A stretch of 64,000 bases of DNA from NCBI RefSeq assembly GCF_040957575.1, contig NZ_CP162602.1, positions 186,001-250,000 on the forward strand, given 5' to 3'. Position 1 is the first letter of the stretch, and every line of letters starts with the position of its first letter. The notes below the pieces were generated by a model. That model worked only from the letters and a program-made list of their open reading frames with translations, ran no database searches and was not told the origin of the DNA. Made by a program: the position numbers and the translations under genes. Origin of the DNA: Vibrio sp. HB236076. GTDB lineage: Bacteria > Pseudomonadota > Gammaproteobacteria > Enterobacterales > Vibrionaceae. Shown here in pieces: positions 54,905 through 63,309 of the stretch.

Positions 54905-55656
54905 GCTTATCGAGCCGTCACAAACAGATATTGCACTATTTACACCAATCGCAAGGGGTGCTATCCAGCGCCTCTTTAGCCGAGCGATGTGATGTTTCAG
55001 TGCAAACCATTCGCAAAGATCTTTCCGAGCTTAATGTACAAGGCCTAGTAAAACGCGTTCACGGTGGTGTCTGCTTACCCAGTGACAATGACAATGTGTC
55101 TTTCTCTCACCGCGAGATCCAAAATATCCAAGCCAAACAACACATTGCCAATAAGGTCGCCAGTGCCATCCCCAAGGGCAGTAGCTTATTTTTAGGGATA
55201 GGCACCACCCCTAAACAAGTGGCCATGGCCATGCTCGATCACCCTGGCGCCACCGTGGTCACTAACAATATTAATGCCGCATTAATTTTATCGAGAAACG
55301 CCAATATTACGGTGCATTTAGCCGGTGGGGCTGTGCGAGCCTCAGATGAAGACACCATGGGTGAATCAACCAGCCAATTTTACGCCGGATTCCACCTCAA
55401 ATTAGGCATATTTGGTGTAGGAGGCCTCAATCAACAAGGGCAACTACTTGATTTTACCCCTGAGGAAGCCCATATCAATCGTGCTATTATCCGCCACTGT
55501 CAAGAGTGTTGGTTGGTGGCTGACCTCAGTAAACTGCAACGTTTTGCGCCTGTTGTCAGCGCGCATATGCAAGAAATGACGCGTTGGTTTAGCGATGGCT
55601 GTTCGGATACTGCCGAGCGCATCGCCAAGCAAAACAAGGTCGAACTTATTTATTAA
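54901..55656 (+). CDS. DeoR-family regulator inside the ugp operon
   Basis: 251 residues. The N-terminal winged helix (SLAERCDVSVQTIRKDLSEL, then GLVKRVHGGV) precedes a sugar-phosphate sensing domain (SSLFLGIGTTPKQVAMAM, then TVVTNNINAALIL). It is similar to GlpR, whose inducer is glycerol-3-phosphate. Overlap with ugpC and a close ugpQ downstream place it firmly in the operon. It probably represses ugp until glycerol-3-phosphate rises. Classical E. coli ugp lacks such a gene. Confidence 0.88.
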   Translation: MSLSSRHKQILHYLHQSQGVLSSASLAERCDVSVQTIRKDLSELNVQGLVKRVHGGVCLPSDNDNVSFSHREIQNIQAKQHIANKVASAIPKGSSLFLGIGTTPKQVAMAMLDHPGATVVTNNINAALILSRNANITVHLAGGAVRASDEDTMGESTSQFYAGFHLKLGIFGVGGLNQQGQLLDFTPEEAHINRAIIRHCQECWLVADLSKLQRFAPVVSAHMQEMTRWFSDGCSDTAERIAKQNKVELIY

Positions 55657-55673
55657 TCAAAAGGAATCCTTTT

Positions 55674-56390
55674 ATGTCTACGACCGTTATCGGACACCGA
55701 GGCAGCGCTGGTCAATACCCCGAAAACACCTTGGTCAGCATTCAGTCAGCTCTCGAACAAGGCTGTCAGTGGGTCGAAATTGATGTCCAACCCACACGAG
55801 ATGACTATCTGGTTGTCTGTCACGATCACACCATCGACCGCTGTAGTAATGGTCAGGGACGCATCGATGAATTCACGCTAGAGGAGCTCAAAGGCTTCGA
55901 TTTTGGTTCATGGCACGCCATTACCCCATCACCACAAACCATTCTCACTCTGGAAGAATTACTGACGTTTGCTCATCAGCAAGGGCTCAAGGTTAATATC
56001 GAAGTTAAAATTGATCGTCACAATGCCAAACACGTGGCTCAAGAGGTTCATCGCGTATTAGAGGCTCATGATATTCCCTTACACGACATTGTGTTATCAA
56101 GCTTTAACCAAGAGGTTTTGCGCCACTTGGCACAACTCAACGCCGATTACCCTATCGGCGTACTAGAGGAAGCGCTTAGCGACCAAGGCAAACACTTGAT
56201 TCAAGAGCTCAACGCCTTTAGCTGCCATTTAAATTATCGTCACGTCAAAGAAGAAGATATTCAATGGCTCAAACAACACAAGGTCAAAGCATGGTGCTAC
56301 ACCGTCAACTTAGCCAAGGACTTTTCATTACTCGCTCAAGTTGATGGGATCTTTACGGATTGGCCTGCCCGCTTTATAGAAATCGATTAA
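55674..56390 (+). CDS. ugpQ: Glycerophosphodiester phosphodiesterase
   Basis: 238 residues. The catalytic block GHRGSAGQYPENTLVSIQSA and VEIDVQPTRDDYLVVCHDHTIDR carries the His, Glu, Asp and His of the GDPD family, and VNIEVKID follows. There is no signal peptide, so it acts in the cytoplasm on imported glycerophosphodiesters, releasing glycerol-3-phosphate and an alcohol. AAGGAAT lies before the ATG. It closes the ugp operon. Confidence 0.93.
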   Translation: MSTTVIGHRGSAGQYPENTLVSIQSALEQGCQWVEIDVQPTRDDYLVVCHDHTIDRCSNGQGRIDEFTLEELKGFDFGSWHAITPSPQTILTLEELLTFAHQQGLKVNIEVKIDRHNAKHVAQEVHRVLEAHDIPLHDIVLSSFNQEVLRHLAQLNADYPIGVLEEALSDQGKHLIQELNAFSCHLNYRHVKEEDIQWLKQHKVKAWCYTVNLAKDFSLLAQVDGIFTDWPARFIEID

Positions 56391-56428
56391 ATTCGCAACG
56401 TCATGGAGTATGGACTCGCCGTTCAATC

Positions 56429-56458
56429 GTGACCCACAGCATGTAAACTGTGGGTCAC
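56429..56458. terminator. Stem-loop at the end of the ugp operon
   Basis: GTGACCCACAG and CTGTGGGTCAC form an 11-pair stem. Tails lack a clear U run on either strand. It sits between the convergent ugpQ and L,D-transpeptidase genes and may serve both. Confidence 0.65.
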
Positions 56459-56474
56459 GGTTATTAGGGGACGT

Positions 56475-56975
56475 TTACCAATAAATTTCTATTGGCGTTC
56501 CCATCGGTACCAAGCGTATGAATTCGTCCATGTCTTCATTACTCATGGCAATACAACCGTCAGTCCAATCAAAACTTAACACAAAGCTTGGTGGCTCCGT
56601 TTCGTCGTTTTTTAACCCGTGGATTTTAATATTACCACCAGGAGAAACATTGCGCTGATAGGCCGATTGAATGTCTTGAGCATTGGGGTATGAAATATGA
56701 ACAGAACGATAAAATTGCGAAAAGTCATTCACGTACTCAAGATAATACACGCCTTCCGGCGTTTTTTGATCGCCCTCTTCTCGCTTAGCGCCTCTGGGCT
56801 CGCCACCAAGAGCAATGCGAAAGGTTTTCACCACCTCATTATTATCAAGTACGTATAATCGCCTCACTGACTTGTCGACTTTGACTTTATCAACTTCCGC
56901 GTACGCCGCCGCTGATAAACCCAATGAGCAGACTAAAACACTCAGCCAAAACGCAAAACCATTTCTGTTACTCAC
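56475..56975 (-). CDS. Secreted L,D-transpeptidase (YkuD)-like protein
   Basis: 166 residues from a GTG at 56975. The signal peptide (NGFAFWLSVLVCSLGLSAAAYA) leads to a YkuD domain: SVRRLYVLDNNEVVKTFRIALG, TPEGVYYLEYVN, the His in IKIHGLKND and the catalytic Cys in FDWTDGCIAMSNEDM. Such proteins cross-link peptidoglycan or attach or release envelope proteins; small ones in this group (YafK/DpaA-like) can cleave Lpp from peptidoglycan. The frame opens at 57032, but that would overlap the preceding gene; the GTG start four bases after its stop has GGAAG and yields the signal peptide directly. Confidence 0.82.
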   Translation of the reverse strand: MSNRNGFAFWLSVLVCSLGLSAAAYAEVDKVKVDKSVRRLYVLDNNEVVKTFRIALGGEPRGAKREEGDQKTPEGVYYLEYVNDFSQFYRSVHISYPNAQDIQSAYQRNVSPGGNIKIHGLKNDETEPPSFVLSFDWTDGCIAMSNEDMDEFIRLVPMGTPIEIYW

Positions 56976-56979
56976 AAAA

Positions 56980-59499
56980 TTACACTTCCACTTTTTTGCC
57001 GTTCGGTGGGCACACAAATTCTGCCAGAGCATGGATATCGATGGGCTGGCTAAAGTAATACCCTTGCATTAAATGGCATCCATAACGATTGAGCAACTGA
57101 TATTGCTCTTCATTTTCGACGCCTTCAGCGACCACTATCATATTGCCGGTTTTCGCAATAGCAATGATGGCATTGATCAAGGACGTGCTTTGCGATTGAG
57201 TCAACATCTGGTCGACAAAACAGCGGTCAATCTTAATCTCGGAAATCGGTAGTTGATTAAGATAACTGAGCGAAGAATACCCCGTGCCAAAATCATCTAG
57301 CGAGATCCCAAAACCGAGCTTTTTAAGTTGTTTCAGAGCAAAGCAGGCACGAGACAGGTCTTCTAACACCACATTTTCAGTGATCTCCAAGGTAATGCGC
57401 GATATGTCAATGCCGACATCACTAGCAATTGTTAATAACACTCTCGGAAAGGTTTTTATCTTTAACTGCTTAGGTGAAATATTCACCGAGACATTTAACG
57501 CATCTGGGCCATTGGGTGAAATGGCCAAGATATCTTTGCACGCTTGGTAAAATACGTGTAAACCGAGCTCTGCAATCAATCCAGTTTCTTCAGCAACCGG
57601 AATAAAATGATAAGGCGACACAAAGCCCAAGGTTGCATTATTCCAACGCGCCAAAGCTTCAACACCGGATACCTTCGCCGTTTTACCGTCAATTTGTGGC
57701 TGGTAATACACCTCAATTTCGTGATTCTTCAACGCGGATTTGAGCTCTTCTTCAATCAGATACTTTCTTTCAACAGAGTCACTGATGCTTTGATCAAAAA
57801 AGGTCGCTTGACCTTTATTGGCTTGCTTGGATTGGTACAGCGCAATATCGGCGCGGCGGATCAAACTCTCAGGATCAGTCCCGTCGGCGGGATACATACT
57901 GACGCCAATGCTGCAACCAACCGAAAGTGTGCGGTCATTAACTTCAAAGACGTGTTTAAAACAGTCTCTCACCGCATTGGCTTTTTCACTGGCTTGGTAA
58001 AAGCTCTCTAATTCTGAAAAACAAAAAATAAACTCATCGCCGCCAAAGCGAAACACAGCGCCCTTACCTCCCGTTTCAGAGACGATACCTTGAAAACGCT
58101 CACTGACTTGCTCAAGTAATTTATCACCATAAGAATGACCGTATTGATCATTGACCTTTTTAAAGTCATCGAGATCGACAAACATAATCGCTAACAAGGA
58201 CTGCTGGTTTCGACAGTTGCTAATGCTGTTTAAAATCGTTTTATCGATGCCATTGCGATTAAATATCCCCGTTAACTCATCGTAATACGCCAAGTGTTGG
58301 ACCTTGTTTTTGGTCAGTTCGAGCTCTTTGTAATCGCGTTCTATCTTTGATTGAAAGCGCTCAAAACGCTTACCTATCACTTGGCCCATCCAAAAAGAAA
58401 ACATGATCACAATGCCACTTGCTAAAGCGCAAAGAAACAAAATATTAATCAACTCTTGGCGGTTATTATCCGTGATTAACTGAATTTCCTGTTCGACTTC
58501 TTTTTCAAATTGGTCCAAATAAAAACCGCTACCAATCACCCAATCCCACCCAATGACTTTTCTTACATAACTGATTTTATCGCCTTTCGTGACGTTATCG
58601 GGTAAGTACTTAGATTGGTATTCAATAAAATCACCCTTAAACAAATCAAGTTCCATCGTATTTTGCAACAACTTTTCCACCGATGTATTGATATCTTTGC
58701 CGATGTAGCGTTTTTCAGGATGAAAGACAAGTTTGTTATCGGCATTAATAACAAACACATACGTATGCTCGAACTGATATTGATGCAGCCATTCAAGCAA
58801 GGTTTGTTTTATGTCATTTTCAACATCGGAGACATATTCTCCTGTGCCAATAAAAAACGACAGTGGCTTGTAAATTTTGCCAAAGCCAATTTTTTGAAAC
58901 TCTTGGCCAATGGGCTCTTGTGGTTTTTGGTACCACCAGGTGTAAAAAGCTTCTCCCTGAGCATCGGCGGTCATCAAGTCTAAATGTTCTTTTAGTATCA
59001 GATTGCCGCGCAAATCTTGGGCGCCGATTAAATTTTTACCTTGCAACTGTGGCCGTAAGCCATGCATTAGGTTATTACCTTGTAAATCAAACATAAAGTA
59101 ATAACCTCGGCCAGAGTTAAAACGAATAGCTCGCAGGGCATCGGCAATCAACTGGGTTAATTGTTGCGGAGATTGTTGCGGATAACTCCTCTGCAATTGC
59201 TCAGCAATGCTGTACGCTTCTTCAACGCGTTGCCTAATGTCCTGTTTAAGGATTGAAATCGTCTTCTGCTTGTCAAGGCGGACATGAGCGACAATTTGAT
59301 CCACCTTGAGCTTGATAGTTTCTTTGTGTTGCTCAATCAAGCTTTGTCGTTTGTTGTTAATGCGTTGCTCTAACTTACTTTCATTTTGCTGTACTACCAC
59401 ACCACTCACCGCCAACGCAAAAAGCCCCATAAAGAGCATTGGCACATAGCGGATCAGATTTAACAGCTTCTTATCATTGAGTTGGGGCATAGGGAGCAC
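56980..59499 (-). CDS. Cache-GGDEF-EAL membrane c-di-GMP protein
   Basis: 839 residues. A first helix (about 17-37), a tandem Cache periplasmic region (about 40-355, with GRGYYFMFDLQGNNLMHGL and TYVFVINADNKLVFHP), a second helix (about 350-372), GGDEF (RFGGDEFIFCF) and EAL (GVEALARWNN, VNISPKQL, LEITENVV, LDDFGTGYSSLSYL, IKIDRCFV, VAEGVENEEQ). Both catalytic sets look intact, but the RxxD inhibitory site is missing. Cache domains bind amino or organic acids. It is the largest c-di-GMP protein here and is followed directly by the L,D-transpeptidase gene. Confidence 0.92.
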   Translation of the reverse strand: MLPMPQLNDKKLLNLIRYVPMLFMGLFALAVSGVVVQQNESKLEQRINNKRQSLIEQHKETIKLKVDQIVAHVRLDKQKTISILKQDIRQRVEEAYSIAEQLQRSYPQQSPQQLTQLIADALRAIRFNSGRGYYFMFDLQGNNLMHGLRPQLQGKNLIGAQDLRGNLILKEHLDLMTADAQGEAFYTWWYQKPQEPIGQEFQKIGFGKIYKPLSFFIGTGEYVSDVENDIKQTLLEWLHQYQFEHTYVFVINADNKLVFHPEKRYIGKDINTSVEKLLQNTMELDLFKGDFIEYQSKYLPDNVTKGDKISYVRKVIGWDWVIGSGFYLDQFEKEVEQEIQLITDNNRQELINILFLCALASGIVIMFSFWMGQVIGKRFERFQSKIERDYKELELTKNKVQHLAYYDELTGIFNRNGIDKTILNSISNCRNQQSLLAIMFVDLDDFKKVNDQYGHSYGDKLLEQVSERFQGIVSETGGKGAVFRFGGDEFIFCFSELESFYQASEKANAVRDCFKHVFEVNDRTLSVGCSIGVSMYPADGTDPESLIRRADIALYQSKQANKGQATFFDQSISDSVERKYLIEEELKSALKNHEIEVYYQPQIDGKTAKVSGVEALARWNNATLGFVSPYHFIPVAEETGLIAELGLHVFYQACKDILAISPNGPDALNVSVNISPKQLKIKTFPRVLLTIASDVGIDISRITLEITENVVLEDLSRACFALKQLKKLGFGISLDDFGTGYSSLSYLNQLPISEIKIDRCFVDQMLTQSQSTSLINAIIAIAKTGNMIVVAEGVENEEQYQLLNRYGCHLMQGYYFSQPIDIHALAEFVCPPNGKKVEV

Positions 59500-59665
59500 T
59501 GGTTAAAAACAATTATTTTTATCATAGCTCGATGCAATTCATTGGGTATGGGTTTCCTGCGATGAGACGATAAAACATTGAACTAAATCACATAAATACT
59601 CTAAACTTTTCACCATGCTATGTAGTAAAAATTGATATACCAAATTCGCAAGGGAAGAAAAAATT

Positions 59666-60661
59666 ATGCTCAACATGGCTTTTTTTAGCGCCAAACAATA
59701 CGACCAGGAAGCGTTTCGACAAGTCCCACAAACCGTCGCGCTTGAGTATCATTTCCACGATTTTCGTCTCACGGAACACACAGCACCACTCGCGGCACAA
59801 TCTGAGGTGGTCTGCGCGTTTGTCAACGATGAACTCTGCCGTGAGGTGTTAGAAATTTTGGCCAGAGGAAAAACCAAGTTGATTGCTATGCGTTGTGCAG
59901 GCTTTGACAAAGTTGATCTCGAGGCGGCCAAAGCCTTGGGTTTACAAGTTGTGCGCGTACCGGCTTATTCTCCCGAAGCCGTCGCCGAACACACCGTCGC
60001 CTTAATGATGAGTTTAAATCGCCGTCTACACAAAGCCTATCAACGCACCCGTGACGCCAATTTTTCACTAGAAGGATTAGTGGGTTTTAACTTTTATGGC
60101 AAAACGGTCGGCGTAATTGGCACAGGAAAAATCGGTCAAGCGGCGATTCGTATCTTCAAGGGATTAGGCATGAAAGTGGTCTGTTTTGACCCATATCCCA
60201 ATCCGATCGTAACGGAACTGGGGGCACAATATTGTTCATTAGAGGAAGTATTGAGTTCCAGTGATGTGGTGTCATTACACTGTCCTATGAGCCCAGAAAA
60301 CCATCATTTACTCAATAAAGACACCTTTAACAAAATGAAAACGGGGGTGATGATCATCAATACCAGCCGAGGGGGTCTTCTCGATGCCAACGCCGCTATC
60401 GAAGCGTTAAAAGCCGGACAAATTGGCGCCCTGGGCTTGGATGTGTATGAGCACGAAAAGTCGTTGTTCTTCGAGGATAATTCTGATCAAGTGATCGCCG
60501 ATGATGTCTTTAGACGACTCTCCGCGTGCCACAATGTACTCTTTACGGGACATCAAGCATTTTTGACCAAAGAAGCCTTACACAATATCGCCAGTACAAC
60601 GCTAAACAGTATCGAGGCCTTTTTTAACAACAAAACCTCGGGCAATGAACTGATTGATTAG
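59666..60661 (+). CDS. ldhA: D-lactate dehydrogenase (fermentative)
   Basis: 331 residues, near-identical in layout to E. coli LdhA: MRCAGFDKVDLEAAKALGLQ, RVPAYSPEAVAEHTVALMM, NAD loop VGVIGTGKIGQAAIRIFKG, INTSRGGLLDANAAIEALK, and ACHNVLFTGHQAFLTKEAL. The catalytic Arg, Glu and His lie in these blocks. It reduces pyruvate to D-lactate with NADH in the cytoplasm during fermentation. GGGAAG precedes the ATG, and a second in-frame ATG lies four codons in. Confidence 0.93.
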   Translation: MLNMAFFSAKQYDQEAFRQVPQTVALEYHFHDFRLTEHTAPLAAQSEVVCAFVNDELCREVLEILARGKTKLIAMRCAGFDKVDLEAAKALGLQVVRVPAYSPEAVAEHTVALMMSLNRRLHKAYQRTRDANFSLEGLVGFNFYGKTVGVIGTGKIGQAAIRIFKGLGMKVVCFDPYPNPIVTELGAQYCSLEEVLSSSDVVSLHCPMSPENHHLLNKDTFNKMKTGVMIINTSRGGLLDANAAIEALKAGQIGALGLDVYEHEKSLFFEDNSDQVIADDVFRRLSACHNVLFTGHQAFLTKEALHNIASTTLNSIEAFFNNKTSGNELID

Positions 60662-60683
60662 CACACATACCTGGAGATTATCA

Positions 60684-60716
60684 ACGTCGCGCAATCAGGG
60701 ATCACCAGCGCGACGT
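60684..60716. terminator. Inverted repeat between ldhA and ydfG
   Basis: ACGTCGCGC and GCGCGACGT pair over nine positions with a 15-base loop. It lies between the convergent genes and lacks a U tail, so it is only a possible terminator. Confidence 0.4.
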
Positions 60717-60819
60717 GACAAGGGTGTGGCTCACTGACTGAAGTTATTTAAGTGCCACTCAATCCACTTTACAAATAAAAATGGACTGAGGCTGTTACGG
60801 ACAACGGGGTGAGCGCTGC

Positions 60820-61581
60820 TTATTCGCTCTGAACAATTTTAAAGTTATTCCATGCCTGACTAGTTGGCATCACTTCCAAACTGTTGATGTTCACATGGGC
60901 TGGTTGCTCTGAAATCCAAACAATGATGTTGGCAATGTCTTCCGGTTGCAACGGTGCCGTGTCTTTGTAAATGGCATCGTATTTATCTTGATCGCCATTA
61001 AAGCGCACCAAACTGAATTCGCTCTCTGCCAATCCGGGCTCTAAACTGGTGACTCGCAAGCCACGTCCGGCAAAATCACTGCGCAAATTGCGTGAAAACT
61101 GCTGAACAAAGGCTTTGCTGGCACCGTACACATGTGACCCTGGGTAAGCCCAGTTGGCGGCGATACTCGCAAGGTTAATGATGCTGGCCCCAGGTTTGTC
61201 CTTGAGCAGGGGTAACAGAGCATGGGTGACATTGACCAGACCAGTCACATTGGTGTCTATCATGGTGTGCCAGTCACTGAGCTGCGACTCATCTGCCGCT
61301 GAAGCCCCTAAGGCTAGGCCGGCATTATTGACCAACACAGCAACGTCTTTAAATCGCTCAGGTAAGTCGGCGATACATTGGTTGACCGCGTCACTGTCTC
61401 GTACGTCTAAGGGATAGGTGAATACCTCACATTGATGGGATAGCTCTTGGGCCAACGCCTCTAAACGCTCGGCACGTCGACCAGTTAAAATGAGTCGGCA
61501 ACCTTTTTGCGCAAACGCTTTTGCTGTAGCTAAGCCAAAGCCTGACGTGGCACCTGTGATAAAGACAACTTGTTGTTCCAT
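60820..61581 (-). CDS. ydfG: NADP-dependent 3-hydroxy acid dehydrogenase, SDR family (YdfG-like)
   Basis: 253 residues. The SDR dinucleotide loop is FITGATSGFGLATAKAF, NNAGLALG follows, then the catalytic Ser in INLASIAANWAYPGSHVYGASKAFV with the Tyr-x3-Lys pair (given as about residues 140-165), and PGLAESEFS. It matches YdfG, which oxidises L-allo-threonine and other 3-hydroxy acids and reduces malonic semialdehyde. AGGAG lies seven bases before the ATG at 61581. Confidence 0.86.
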   Translation of the reverse strand: MEQQVVFITGATSGFGLATAKAFAQKGCRLILTGRRAERLEALAQELSHQCEVFTYPLDVRDSDAVNQCIADLPERFKDVAVLVNNAGLALGASAADESQLSDWHTMIDTNVTGLVNVTHALLPLLKDKPGASIINLASIAANWAYPGSHVYGASKAFVQQFSRNLRSDFAGRGLRVTSLEPGLAESEFSLVRFNGDQDKYDAIYKDTAPLQPEDIANIIVWISEQPAHVNINSLEVMPTSQAWNNFKIVQSE

Positions 61582-61646
61582 AATACGACTCCTCATTCCT
61601 TTATAAACATCAATACGATATACGACATCTTAAGCGCAAGCGAGAT

Positions 61647-63155
61647 TTATTCTATAGGGCCAGTTTCATCCACTTTTGGGCCACACTGTTGGTGATAAAG
61701 TTGAGCAAGTGCGAGAATTCCTGGCGCAATTTTTTCCGTTTTTATCGCCGAAAATCCCACCCGAATATACTGATACTGCGTTGAGCACGGGAGCATAAAG
61801 TGAATATCCCCACTTTCAACCAATAGGCCTTGCTGTTTGGCTTGTCGGACAAAGTCTCGACTGTCGACGCCGGGAGGAAGCTTTAACCAAAAAGCACTGC
61901 CACCGGTGTGATTACTCATGATACTGTTTGGCATATGTTCACGCAGTAAATCGGTCATCAAAGACCATTTTTGCTGATAACTTTTGCGTAATTTGCGAAC
62001 ATAAGTGTCATAGTGGCCAAGAGACAAAAACAGACCACAGGTTTTTTGGTTATTGCTCGGAGGATGGCGATACATCAGCCTTCTCAGTTGCCTGGCTTGT
62101 TCAATCATACAGCGGTCTGCCACTAAAAAACCGATCCTCAAGCCAGGAGACAGAGATTTCGATAAACTGCCAACGTATATCACTCGTTGATCGCTGTCTA
62201 AGCTTTTTAGCGCTGGCGATGGCCTTTCTTGAATATTGACCTCACTGTCAAAATCATCTTCGATGATCATCACATCGTGTTGCTGAGCAAAATCGAGTAA
62301 AGCCTTTCGCCTGTCCATGCTCATGGTGACATTGGTCGGCACTTGATGACTTGGCGTGGTGTAGACATAATCACACGTGGCCATCTCATCACTTAAACGC
62401 ACACCGTGATCATCTAATGCTAGGGGAACCACACTGGCGCCTTTTAAAGTCACTATCTGACGAATATCGGGATAACCCGGCTCTTCAACGCCGACGCGCG
62501 TCCCGGGGGCCATCAGCATTTCGGCCAATAAGTATAGGGAGTTTTGCGTACCGATTGTGATTAAGATTTCATCGGGTTTAGCCGTGATGCCTCGCTTACT
62601 CAACACCTTCGCTTGTAACTGTTTGATCAGCAGTTCGTCATCAACGTCGATGGCGTCCGTGACCCAGTCTTTAATCACCCCTTGGCGTTGGGATAAGCGG
62701 CCACATTCTCGCCACTGTGCTAAGGGAAAGAGACTGGGATCAGGCTGACCAAAAATAAATGGGTACGCATAGGTTTGCCAGTCATCGGCGGCTTTGAGTT
62801 TGGTCGAGGTACGTAAATTGATTTTAAAGCGCTCTTGCCAGCGTGCTTGACGATCCTGTGATATCGCCCTTTCAGTGGTGAAGGGACGTTGCGCATTGAC
62901 GTCATCGTCCATCGCTTTTGCAAAGTAACCACTTCTTGGTTTGGTATAGATATACCCTTCATCGACTAAGCGTTCATAGACCAAAACCACCGTATTGCGC
63001 GACACATTCAGCATCTCGGCCATTTTACGGCACGACGGCAAAGCGTGATCGAGAAACAGACCTTGAGTAATACTCTCAATCAGATATTCGCGAATTTGCT
63101 CTTGTAAACTTCGGTCTTTGCGAAATTGAATATGGATTAAATGATCGCTTTTCAT
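61647..63155 (-). CDS. MocR/GabR-family regulator (GntR plus aminotransferase fold)
   Basis: 502 residues. The N-terminal GntR winged helix covers about 15-78 (QIREYLIESITQGLFLDHAL, CRKMAEMLNVSRNTVVLVYERLVDEGYIYTKPRSGYF). The C-terminal class I aminotransferase fold has the PLP Lys in VGSLSKSLSPGLRIGF. MocR proteins use PLP as a sensor rather than as an enzyme cofactor and control nearby amine or vitamin genes. It faces an aminotransferase 154 bases away and very likely controls it. PdxR, GabR and TauR are the closest known types. Confidence 0.88.
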   Translation of the reverse strand: MKSDHLIHIQFRKDRSLQEQIREYLIESITQGLFLDHALPSCRKMAEMLNVSRNTVVLVYERLVDEGYIYTKPRSGYFAKAMDDDVNAQRPFTTERAISQDRQARWQERFKINLRTSTKLKAADDWQTYAYPFIFGQPDPSLFPLAQWRECGRLSQRQGVIKDWVTDAIDVDDELLIKQLQAKVLSKRGITAKPDEILITIGTQNSLYLLAEMLMAPGTRVGVEEPGYPDIRQIVTLKGASVVPLALDDHGVRLSDEMATCDYVYTTPSHQVPTNVTMSMDRRKALLDFAQQHDVMIIEDDFDSEVNIQERPSPALKSLDSDQRVIYVGSLSKSLSPGLRIGFLVADRCMIEQARQLRRLMYRHPPSNNQKTCGLFLSLGHYDTYVRKLRKSYQQKWSLMTDLLREHMPNSIMSNHTGGSAFWLKLPPGVDSRDFVRQAKQQGLLVESGDIHFMLPCSTQYQYIRVGFSAIKTEKIAPGILALAQLYHQQCGPKVDETGPIE

Positions 63156-63309
63156 ACACTTCCATGGTTGATTGTTCCGCGGTGTGGGCCAGTATACTTC
63201 CGAGTTATACCATCAAGGCTCAAACTGTCACCAAAAATACTTCCTGCTGGACCTATGTCTCTTCACCATTATCGCTCTAATGTAACAAAAAATACACGGA
63301 GGTATTAGT

